A stretch of 64,000 nucleotides of DNA, from positions 434,373 through 498,372 of the forward strand of contig NZ_RCIO01000003.1 in assembly GCF_004000235.1 (NCBI RefSeq), read 5' to 3'. Made by a program: the position numbers and the translations under genes. The notes beneath the pieces are model-generated. The model was not told the origin of the DNA, did no database searches, and saw nothing but the letters and a program-made list of their open reading frames with translations. Shown piece by piece: positions 44,049 through 51,706 of this stretch. How positions within the stretch are numbered: the first letter of the stretch is position 1; each line of letters opens with the position of its first letter. This DNA is from Mesorhizobium sp. Z1-4 (GTDB lineage Bacteria > Pseudomonadota > Alphaproteobacteria > Rhizobiales > Rhizobiaceae).

Positions 44049-45059
44049 ATGAGCGCGCAAGCAAAGGGGCGTGCGGACCGGGTTGTCCGCATCGAATGGC
44101 CGACGCTGGCCCTGATTGCCGGCTGCTACCTGACCTGGTTCGGGGCCGGGTTCGTACTGTGGCATTCGCTGCCGATCACCACCCTTGCGATCCTCACGCT
44201 GATTGTCGGCCTGCAATCGTCGCTGATGCACGAAGCCTCGCACGGCCATCCCACCCGCAATGCGCTAATCAACGAATTTCTTGTCGGCTTGCCGATCGGG
44301 CTGGTCTGGCCCTATCGCCGCTTCAAGTCGATCCACCTGCGCCACCACGCGGATGAACGGCTGACCGACCCGTTCGACGACCCGGAGAGCTACTACAAGG
44401 CGCTTTGGCAATATCAGGCAATGCCGGGCTGGCTGCAGCGGCTGCTCGTTGTCAACAACACGATGGTGGGGCGCTTCTTCCTCGGGCCGCTTTTGTCGAA
44501 TGCCGGGTTCGTAGCCGCCGATTTCAAGCTGCTGGCCGCGGGCGACCGTGCAGTCTGGCGTGCATGGCTGCACCATGCCGCAGGGTTGGCCATCGTCATC
44601 CCGATCGTGCTCTTCGCGTTCGACATGCCGCTCTGGGCTTACCTGATTCCGGTTTATCTCGGGCAGTCCCTGATCTCGATCCGCACTTATGCCGAGCATC
44701 GCTGGTCGGAACGGCCGGACGGGCGCACGCTGATCGTGGAGCACACGCCGCTGGCGCTGCTCTTCCTGAACAACAATCTGCACTATGTGCATCACAAGCT
44801 GCCCACGGCCCCCTGGTACACGCTGCCGAAGCTCTTCCGCGAACGGCGTGAGGAGTGGCTGAAGGCCAATGACGGTTATTATTACGCGAACTATCTTTCA
44901 TTGGTGCGCGACTTCGCCTTCCGGCCGAAGCAAACAGTCGCGCACCCGGTGCTGCGGCGCGAGGCTGAGCCCGGCCGGGCGTTTCGTCCGCGCGTGCGCT
45001 CACAGAACATTCACGGCCTTGGCACCGCACCAGCGCCGGCGAAACCGTCCGACGATTGA
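44049..45059 (+). CDS. Membrane fatty acid desaturase-family protein
   Basis: 336 residues. Three histidine clusters for the di-iron centre are present: HEASH (61-65), HLRHH (96-100) and HYVHH (245-249), with four membrane helices between and around them. The enzyme uses oxygen to desaturate or hydroxylate a lipid or lipid-like substrate; the group also includes beta-carotene and other hydroxylases, so the substrate is uncertain. It has a ribosome-binding AAAAGGAG upstream and is probably under the divergent ScfR-like regulator. Confidence 0.88.
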   Translation: MSAQAKGRADRVVRIEWPTLALIAGCYLTWFGAGFVLWHSLPITTLAILTLIVGLQSSLMHEASHGHPTRNALINEFLVGLPIGLVWPYRRFKSIHLRHHADERLTDPFDDPESYYKALWQYQAMPGWLQRLLVVNNTMVGRFFLGPLLSNAGFVAADFKLLAAGDRAVWRAWLHHAAGLAIVIPIVLFAFDMPLWAYLIPVYLGQSLISIRTYAEHRWSERPDGRTLIVEHTPLALLFLNNNLHYVHHKLPTAPWYTLPKLFRERREEWLKANDGYYYANYLSLVRDFAFRPKQTVAHPVLRREAEPGRAFRPRVRSQNIHGLGTAPAPAKPSDD

Positions 45060-45104
45060 CGGCCGGCACTGGCGCGCCACGCCAACCGGCGCTAACCAGA
45101 TTTC

Positions 45105-45914
45105 ATGAACGAATTCGCTGCTCTCACCATGTATGACTGGCCCGAGGTTCGGGCCGACACCGACGCGCAATGGGCGGCAATTCGCGATGCTCTCAATGCC
45201 GCGGGTGTGGACGCGCCGGACAGGCTTACGCGGCACAATGCAGAGTTGCCGGCAGTGCCCGGTGGAATCAGGGACGCCAGCGGCGCCGTTGTTTCGCCTG
45301 ATCCGGCCTCACTGCCGCCGGACGACCTCGACGCTCACGCAATGTGGCGGCATCCGGCACTGCTATTTGCCCAGACCTGTTGGGGGCCGATGGAGCATGG
45401 ACTTCGCGACGACGTACAGCTCATCGGCCAGCCGGACTATTCCGACTGCGAGGGCGGCAAAGGCGCATTCTATTCAAGCGCCATTCTGGCGCGCCGCGGC
45501 AGTGTCGACGTCGCAGCCCCGGCAGACGGCGCGGCATCGCTGCCGCTCGAAGCAATGCGCGGTGCACGCTTTGCCTTCAACGGACCGGATTCCATGTCGG
45601 GCATCATCGCGCTTACCCGCGATTTGGAAACTGCCGGTGAAAACCTCAGCGTCTTTTCCGAGCGGCTCCAGACCGGCGCGCATCGCGCGTCGATCGCCGC
45701 GGTGGCGAGCGGCGAGGCCGATATCTGCACCATCGACTGCCGGTCGTGGCAGCTTGCGCGACGCTTCGACGACAATGCGTCGAAGGTGTCCGTGATTGGC
45801 TGGACGGCACGCCGCCGGGGGCTGCCCTACATCTGCGCGCGGACGGTTCCGCAAGCCACCGTGGCGGCCATGCGCAGCGCTTTGCGCAGCGCCGGCATCA
45901 TCGTCGATGGTTAG
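45105..45914 (+). CDS. PhnD-like substrate-binding-fold protein without signal peptide
   Basis: 269 residues. The PhnD/PF12974 pattern is visible: LLFAQTCWGPM, IGQPDYSDCEGGKGAFYSS, RFAFNGPDSMSG and ASGEADICTIDC. Transporter-associated members have a signal peptide and neighbouring permease genes; neither is present here, so it is likely a cytoplasmic protein. Ligand unknown. It is convergent with the DddP-like gene, 3 bases apart, and 45 bases after the desaturase. Confidence 0.75.
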   Translation: MNEFAALTMYDWPEVRADTDAQWAAIRDALNAAGVDAPDRLTRHNAELPAVPGGIRDASGAVVSPDPASLPPDDLDAHAMWRHPALLFAQTCWGPMEHGLRDDVQLIGQPDYSDCEGGKGAFYSSAILARRGSVDVAAPADGAASLPLEAMRGARFAFNGPDSMSGIIALTRDLETAGENLSVFSERLQTGAHRASIAAVASGEADICTIDCRSWQLARRFDDNASKVSVIGWTARRRGLPYICARTVPQATVAAMRSALRSAGIIVDG

Positions 45915-45917
45915 GGC

Positions 45918-47285
45918 CTAACCGCCGAGGCGCGCGTCGAGCGGATAGTTCGACATTTTCTCATATCCGGTTTCGGTGATGAGAACCTGCTCTTCGAGCT
46001 TCACGCCCTCATGACCGCCAAGACGGCCGATATAGCTCTCCACGCAGATCACCATGCCGGGTTCGAGCACCGCATCGAAGGTTTCGGGTGTGAGTTCCTG
46101 CGGGTGGAAGACGGAGGGGTATTCATCGCACAGGCCGACGCCATGCATCAGCACGCCGTAGCGGTTGGGCAGACAGTCGGGCGGCGCAAGCAGGCACGAA
46201 TGCGAGAGCTCGTGCAGTGTCACGCCCGGCTTCAGCAGCGTCATGTTGTGGGCCACCTGTTCGGCAGCGAGCTGATAAAGGTCGCGCTGTTCGTTGGTCG
46301 GCTGGCCGTCGCCCGCGAGCCAGGTACGCGAGATATCGCAGCAATAGCCATAAGGCCCGATGAGGTCGGTATCGAAGGAGACGATATCGCCATCCTCGAT
46401 CACGCGCGCCGAGCACTCTTGGAACCAGGGGTTGGTGCGCGGGCCCGACGCCAGAAGACGCGTCTCGATCCACTCGCCGCCGCGGATGATGTTACCTTTG
46501 TGGAGCAGCGCCCAGAGGTCGTTTTCGCTCATGCCCGGCCGCATGGCGCTTTCCATCTCGTGCATCGCCTGTTCGCAGGCATGGATGGCGCGGCGCATGC
46601 ATTTCAGCTCGTCGGGGCCTTTGATGACGCGGGCGAGCTCCATGACGGATTCGCCATTGTGAATCTGGAGACCGGCGGCGGTGAGGCCGGCAACACCCTC
46701 GGCGTCGAGATGATCGACCGCGATGCGCCGGTTGCCGCCGCCATGTGTCTGCACCAGATCGGCGATCTCGGCCGCCCATGGGCCTATCGCGTCATCGATG
46801 CGTTCGGCAGCGAACATGTAGATCCAGCTGCGGGCAGGGCGCACCTCGTCCACGATGCCGGTGTGGTCGGACAGGTGAAAGCAATTCTGGAACTCGAACA
46901 GCACGACCGGGCCGTTCGTTGCGACAAACAGATAGCGGCTCGCGTCGTGCGCGGTCCAAAGCTGCATGTTGGTGTGGTCCGCCGCGTAACGGATGTTGAG
47001 GGGGTCGTAGAGAAGAATGCCGGCCAGGTCGCGTCGCGCCAGTTCGGATCGGATGCGGGCAAGCCTGCGCTGGCGCATCGCCGGCAGATCGGGAGCAGGC
47101 AGGCCAGCCGCCGCCCATTCGCTTTCCGCGAGCGCACCATAGCCCAGAAGGTGCTGGTTGAGCGACGCGGCCTTCGATCTTGAAAACCGTGTCAGCTCGA
47201 TCTCGTCGGGCCCTGCGGTGCCGGGAAGAAACGGCATGATTTTGCGGTGTTTTCCGAACCTCGCAGCCGGCTCAGTGGTCGTCAT
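45918..47285 (-). CDS. dddP: DddP-like DMSP lyase (M24 metallopeptidase fold)
   Basis: 455 residues from ATG 47285 with GGGAGGAATGC upstream. The M24 pita-bread fold is shared with creatinase and Xaa-Pro peptidases, but the sequence follows DddP closely: LYDPLNIRYAADHTNMQLW, GGEWIETRLLASGPRTNPWF, SFDTDLIGPYGYCCDIS, LMHGVGLCDE. The metal ligands fall at Asp305, Asp307, Asp317, His381, Glu416 and Glu431, each exactly ten positions beyond the DddP residues I recall (295, 297, 307, 371, 406, 421). DddP cleaves dimethylsulfoniopropionate to dimethyl sulfide and acrylate. Acrylate would feed propionyl-CoA carboxylase. Activity is inferred; a related peptidase-type role is the alternative. Confidence 0.82.
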   Translation of the reverse strand: MTTTEPAARFGKHRKIMPFLPGTAGPDEIELTRFSRSKAASLNQHLLGYGALAESEWAAAGLPAPDLPAMRQRRLARIRSELARRDLAGILLYDPLNIRYAADHTNMQLWTAHDASRYLFVATNGPVVLFEFQNCFHLSDHTGIVDEVRPARSWIYMFAAERIDDAIGPWAAEIADLVQTHGGGNRRIAVDHLDAEGVAGLTAAGLQIHNGESVMELARVIKGPDELKCMRRAIHACEQAMHEMESAMRPGMSENDLWALLHKGNIIRGGEWIETRLLASGPRTNPWFQECSARVIEDGDIVSFDTDLIGPYGYCCDISRTWLAGDGQPTNEQRDLYQLAAEQVAHNMTLLKPGVTLHELSHSCLLAPPDCLPNRYGVLMHGVGLCDEYPSVFHPQELTPETFDAVLEPGMVICVESYIGRLGGHEGVKLEEQVLITETGYEKMSNYPLDARLGG

Positions 47286-47314
47286 GCATTCCTCCCGTAT
47301 TTTACGTTGGCTAT

Positions 47315-47344
47315 CCAATGCAGGGAACGCGCAAGGCGCATTGG
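47315..47344. promoter_or_regulatory. Inverted repeat between the DddP-like gene and the caspase gene
   Basis: CCAATGC (47315-47321) and GCATTGG (47338-47344), 7-base perfect arms with a 16-base spacer, 30-59 bases upstream of the dddP-like start codon. Candidate operator for substrate-dependent control. Confidence 0.35.
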
Positions 47345-47451
47345 TTTCGTGCGTGCGATGCCGAGGTCAATGCGACCGAACGTTTTTGCGTCACTTGCCG
47401 ACTGAGAGTAGAATTGCGGCGCGGCCACGGTGAGACCAAACCGGAGGTAAG

Positions 47452-49053
47452 ATGCAGCGCGCGATTTCGCTTATGTGCTTCGCCATAATGGCGATTGTCG
47501 CCGGCGGTACGGCGCGTGCCGCCGACACCGACCGGATCGCCTGGGTCGTCGGCAACGCGACTTATCAGCAATTGCCGAGCGTGGCGCATGCGGTCAATGA
47601 TGCGCGAACTGTTGCTGAGGCGCTGCGGCTTGCCGGTTATGAGGTTCGTGACGCTTACGAGCTGGACGAGAGCGAGCTCTCGGTCGTGTGGCTCGACGTC
47701 AAGCGCACCATGGCGCAGCAGGCTTGCAGCGACTGCGTGTTCTATTTTTCCGGCCATGCCAAGGCGGATGGGGCTGAGCAGCGCTTTCTGCCGGTCGATT
47801 ACGACGAAGACTATCCGCCTTTCATCTACCCAAGCTTTCGCGAGCTGTTCGAGGCGCTCAATGCGCATCAGACCGACAGGGGCGCGAGTGTGCTTCTTCT
47901 GGATGTCGGCCAGGCGCCTTCCAGAAGCCGCAGCGCGTCCTTCCTCGAATTCGATTTGAGCGCCAAGACGGTCAGTCGCACGGCGCTTATTTTCTCGTTT
48001 CGTCCCGATGTAACTGACGCTGGGGACGACGAGCACAACAGCCCGTTTGCACGTGCGATCGTCAAAGAGCTGCGCAAGCCGGGTCTCGAGCTCAGCGACT
48101 TCTATCGCGGCATCGCCGCCGACGTTCGCAACGAAACCGAGGGACGCACCTGGCCGCGCCTGATGGGTTTTCTGCCGCGTCCGTTCTATTTCTTCCCGGA
48201 GGAGGATCGCGGCACCATCTCCGCCGAGACTGCCGACCTGCGCGCTGCGCATGTGATCGTGCCGCAAGCCGACGGCAGCCTCGTTCCGACCTACACAACG
48301 AGCCATGCGCTTCTGATCGGCGCCAGCCACTATCAGGCCAATGCGACCTGGTTTGACCTGCCGGGGGTCGAGAAGGACGTCGCGGCGGTCGGCAAGGTGC
48401 TCGCCGAAAGGCATGGTTTCGAAGTCACCACAGTGATGGACCCGACCAAGGAGGACCTTGAGACAGCATTGGCCGAGTTCGCGGCGAAAAACGGCTCGGA
48501 CGAAAACGCGCGGCTCGTCGTCTATTATGCCGGGCATGGCTACACGCTTGGCGTTCCGCCGCTCAGAACCGGCTGGGTGGTGCCGGTCGATGCGCCGGAC
48601 CCCAACAAGGATCCGAGCGGCTTTTTCCGTACCGCGCTGTCGATGGACCAGATCAGCAAATACTCGCTGCTGATCAACGCCAAGCATGTGCTCTGGGTCT
48701 TCGACAGCTGCTTTTCGGGTCAGCTCATCGAGACGCTGAGGGGCGGGGAGGCGCCGGACAAGTGGGAAACCTTCCTTCAAACCGGCAAGGTGCGCCGTGT
48801 CATCACTTCTGGTTCGGCGGACCAGCTGGTGCCCGATCGCAGCGTCTTTGCTAGCTATTTCGTCGCTGCCCTCGATGGCAGCCTGCAGGCAGGCGGCGAC
48901 AACGGGTTGCTCACTGGCAATCAGCTCTCGCACTTCCTGAAAGGCAAGGTCATCCAGGACCGGGGCGACAGCCAGACGCCGCAGTTCGGCACGATCAAGC
49001 TGTTCGGCGCTCAGGAAGGTGACATCATCTTCCGCATCGAGCCGCCTGGCTGA
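47452..49053 (+). CDS. Secreted protein with two caspase-like (C14) domains, the first degenerate
   Basis: 533 residues with a signal peptide (cleavage near TARA, residue 23). The first caspase-like domain (about 27-240) keeps His102 in FSGHAK, but the catalytic cysteine position (DVGQ, residue 153) is glycine. The second domain (about 285-530) has His362 in YYAGHGY and Cys420 in FDSCFSGQ, an intact dyad. This is a pseudo-caspase/caspase tandem exported to the periplasm or beyond. Bacterial metacaspase-like proteins act in proteolysis, signalling or cell death; the target is unknown. It is divergent from the DddP-like gene and convergent with the dehydrogenase. Confidence 0.87.
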   Translation: MQRAISLMCFAIMAIVAGGTARAADTDRIAWVVGNATYQQLPSVAHAVNDARTVAEALRLAGYEVRDAYELDESELSVVWLDVKRTMAQQACSDCVFYFSGHAKADGAEQRFLPVDYDEDYPPFIYPSFRELFEALNAHQTDRGASVLLLDVGQAPSRSRSASFLEFDLSAKTVSRTALIFSFRPDVTDAGDDEHNSPFARAIVKELRKPGLELSDFYRGIAADVRNETEGRTWPRLMGFLPRPFYFFPEEDRGTISAETADLRAAHVIVPQADGSLVPTYTTSHALLIGASHYQANATWFDLPGVEKDVAAVGKVLAERHGFEVTTVMDPTKEDLETALAEFAAKNGSDENARLVVYYAGHGYTLGVPPLRTGWVVPVDAPDPNKDPSGFFRTALSMDQISKYSLLINAKHVLWVFDSCFSGQLIETLRGGEAPDKWETFLQTGKVRRVITSGSADQLVPDRSVFASYFVAALDGSLQAGGDNGLLTGNQLSHFLKGKVIQDRGDSQTPQFGTIKLFGAQEGDIIFRIEPPG

Positions 49054-49073
49054 AACCCTGCCGCCTTGGCTGA

Positions 49074-51647
49074 TCACGCCCGCATCTTCTCGCCTTTGGG
49101 ATCGAAGGGCGGCTCGACGTTGATACGCGCCGCACAACGGTGGCCCAGGATTTCGATCTCGAACAGGCCTTCGCTTTCGTCCTCGGCAAGCTCCGCCGGC
49201 ACGTAACACTGGGCCATCGATTTCTCGACAAAGTGGGCGTAGCCGCCGGATGTCACCCAGCCGACGACGCTCCACTCGCCATCGTGGATGCCGCGCACCG
49301 AGGCAGCGCCGAAGTCGGCCGCCGAGCCTTCCGCCACATTGCCGTCGGCATCGTACCTGCTTGGCCCGTGGCCGTGCGGGTCTTCCACGGTACCGAAATC
49401 CTTGCCGTTCACCTTGGCCCAGATCGGCTCGTCGCCCATCACATCGGCGTCGATCGCGTCGATGATCATCGAAACGCGGCGCAGCTTCGGGCCGTCAGCA
49501 AGTTCCTTCGCGGCAGCCTCACGGCCGATGAAGTCGTTCTTCTCCATCTTGATGAAGCGGTCCATCGAACCTTCGAAAGGCCCGTAGATCGGCCGCAGCT
49601 CGCGGAACCAGGTGGGGAAGTTCTTTTCAAGCCGCATCGACAGCAGCGCGCGCATGCCGAAATCGGCGATGCCGAATTCCTCGCCAGCTTCCTTGATCGC
49701 GGCGTAAACCTTGCGCTCGTAAGCAGGCGGCATCCAGATTTCGTAGCCAAGGTCGCCGGTATAGGTTAGGCGGTTGACCATGCAGGGTGCGCCGCCAACG
49801 GCCATCTCGCGGAAATCCATAAAGCGGAAGGCAGCGGAGGACACATCCTCGTCGACCAGCTTTTGCAGCACGTCACGGCTTTTCGGGCCGGCGATGGAGA
49901 GACCGACCAGCGTCTGGTCGAAACGGTGGATCGAAACGGAGCCGTCCGCCGGCCTGTGCTGTTCGAACCAGCGCATGTGATATCGCTGGGCAGCCGACGA
50001 ACCGAACACCATGAAGCGCTCGTCACCCGCCTTGGCGATGGTGAAATCGCCGATCAGCTTGCCGGTTTCGTTGAGCATCGGGGTCAGCACGATGCGCCCG
50101 GTCTTCGGCATGCGGTTGGTCATCAGCCGGTTGAGGAAATCTTCCGCACCAGGGCCTGTGACCTCGTATTTGGCGAAGTTGGCGATCTCGGTGACGCCGA
50201 CGCGCTCGCGCACCGCCCGCACTTCGTTGCCGACATGCTCGAAATCGTTCGAGCGGTGGAAGGAGACGATGTCCTTGGCTTCCGTTCCCTTCGGCGCGAA
50301 CCAGAGCGGCGTTTCAAGGCCCCATGAGTCACCCATCACGGCGTTTTGCGCGACCATCGTGTCGTAGAGCGGTGTGGTCTGTGCCGGCCTTGCGGCGGGC
50401 AATTCCTCGTTCGGGAAGCGGATCGAGAAGCGGCGCGAGTAGTTTTCGCGCACCTTGGCGTTGGTGTAGCGCAAGCTTGCCCACTCGCCGAAGCGGCTCA
50501 CATCCATGCCCCAGACATCGAAGCCCGGATCGCCGTTGACCATCCAGTTCGACAGGGCAAGGCCGACACCGCCACCCTGGCTGAAGCCGGCCATGACGGC
50601 GCACGCAGACCAGAAGTTGGTCAGACCTTGCACCGGGCCGACGAGCGGGTTGCCGTCGGGTGCGAAGGTGAAGGGGCCGTTGATGATCTGCTTGATGCCG
50701 GCGCGCTCGATCGGCGGGAAGTGGCGGAAGCCGACTTCAAGCGACGGTGCGATGCGGTCGATATCGGGCTGCAGCAATTCGTGGCCGAAGTCCCACGGCG
50801 TGTTTACCGGCGACCATGGCACGCAGGCCTTTTCGTAGGTGCCGAGCAGCATGCCCTGGCGTTCCTGCCGGGTGTAGATCTCGCCTTTGAAGTCGATGAC
50901 ATGGCAGAGTTCGCGTCCGGACGACTGGTTGTACTCGATCACCTCCGGCATATCTTCCGTCAGAAGATACATGTGCTCCATTGCAAGCACCGGCAGTTCG
51001 AGGCCGACCATGCGGCCGATCTCGCGGGCCCACAGGCCGCCGCAGTTGACGACATGCTCGGCGCGCACCGTTCCCTGTTCGGTAACCACGTTCCAGGTGC
51101 CGTCCGGGTCCTGCGTGAGTTCCTTGACCGGGTTGCGCAACACGATCTCGGCGCCAAGCTTCCGTGCGGCCTTCGCGTAGGCATGCGTGGTGCCGGAAGG
51201 GTCGAGATGGCCCTCGATCGGGTCCCACAGGGCACCGACGAATTTGGTTTCGTCCATGATCGGAAACATCGCCTTGGCCTCCGACGGCGTGACGAGTTCG
51301 GTTTCCATGCCAAGATAGCGGCACTTGGCGTGGACGAGGCGCAGGAAGTCCATGCGCTCGGGCGTGTCGGCCATCTGGAAGCCGCCAACCAGATGCAGCG
51401 AGCAGGACTGGCCTGTGAGCTCTTCTAGCTCGTCATAAAGCCCGATCGTGTAGGCCTGCAGCTTGGCGACGTTCGGATCGCCGTTCAACGTGTGGAAGCC
51501 ACCCGCGGCGTGCCATGTCGAGCCGGAGGTGAGCTCGGATCGCTCGATCAGCATCACGTCCGTCCAGCCGGCCTTCGCCAGATGGTAGAGCACCGAACAA
51601 CCGACGACACCGCCGCCGATGACAACCGCTTTTGTGTGGGATTTCAT
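49074..51647 (-). CDS. Dimethylglycine/sarcosine dehydrogenase-family flavoprotein (FAD + GcvT)
   Basis: 857 residues. FAD dinucleotide motif GGGVVGCSVLYHL at 11-23 and SGSTWHAAGGF with His46, the covalent FAD site of dimethylglycine and sarcosine dehydrogenases. The substrate domain runs to about 430. A C-terminal GcvT-type folate domain follows (VTEIANFAKYEVTGPGAEDF, TYTGDLGYEIWM), ending near residue 855. It oxidises an N-methyl group of dimethylglycine or sarcosine, delivering the carbon to tetrahydrofolate. It lies 59 bases behind mttB 2 on the same strand, so a two-gene operon that removes successive methyl groups is likely. Confidence 0.9.
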   Translation of the reverse strand: MKSHTKAVVIGGGVVGCSVLYHLAKAGWTDVMLIERSELTSGSTWHAAGGFHTLNGDPNVAKLQAYTIGLYDELEELTGQSCSLHLVGGFQMADTPERMDFLRLVHAKCRYLGMETELVTPSEAKAMFPIMDETKFVGALWDPIEGHLDPSGTTHAYAKAARKLGAEIVLRNPVKELTQDPDGTWNVVTEQGTVRAEHVVNCGGLWAREIGRMVGLELPVLAMEHMYLLTEDMPEVIEYNQSSGRELCHVIDFKGEIYTRQERQGMLLGTYEKACVPWSPVNTPWDFGHELLQPDIDRIAPSLEVGFRHFPPIERAGIKQIINGPFTFAPDGNPLVGPVQGLTNFWSACAVMAGFSQGGGVGLALSNWMVNGDPGFDVWGMDVSRFGEWASLRYTNAKVRENYSRRFSIRFPNEELPAARPAQTTPLYDTMVAQNAVMGDSWGLETPLWFAPKGTEAKDIVSFHRSNDFEHVGNEVRAVRERVGVTEIANFAKYEVTGPGAEDFLNRLMTNRMPKTGRIVLTPMLNETGKLIGDFTIAKAGDERFMVFGSSAAQRYHMRWFEQHRPADGSVSIHRFDQTLVGLSIAGPKSRDVLQKLVDEDVSSAAFRFMDFREMAVGGAPCMVNRLTYTGDLGYEIWMPPAYERKVYAAIKEAGEEFGIADFGMRALLSMRLEKNFPTWFRELRPIYGPFEGSMDRFIKMEKNDFIGREAAAKELADGPKLRRVSMIIDAIDADVMGDEPIWAKVNGKDFGTVEDPHGHGPSRYDADGNVAEGSAADFGAASVRGIHDGEWSVVGWVTSGGYAHFVEKSMAQCYVPAELAEDESEGLFEIEILGHRCAARINVEPPFDPKGEKMRA

Positions 51648-51706
51648 GGCAATGCTTCCGAAGCTTCGTAATTTGATTCAGACTGAACGGTCAGGCCGTC
51701 AGCGGT

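Noticed and set aside
45918-47285. Creatinase or Xaa-Pro aminopeptidase
   Set aside because: Same fold, but long segments and all ligand positions follow DddP more closely than peptidases.
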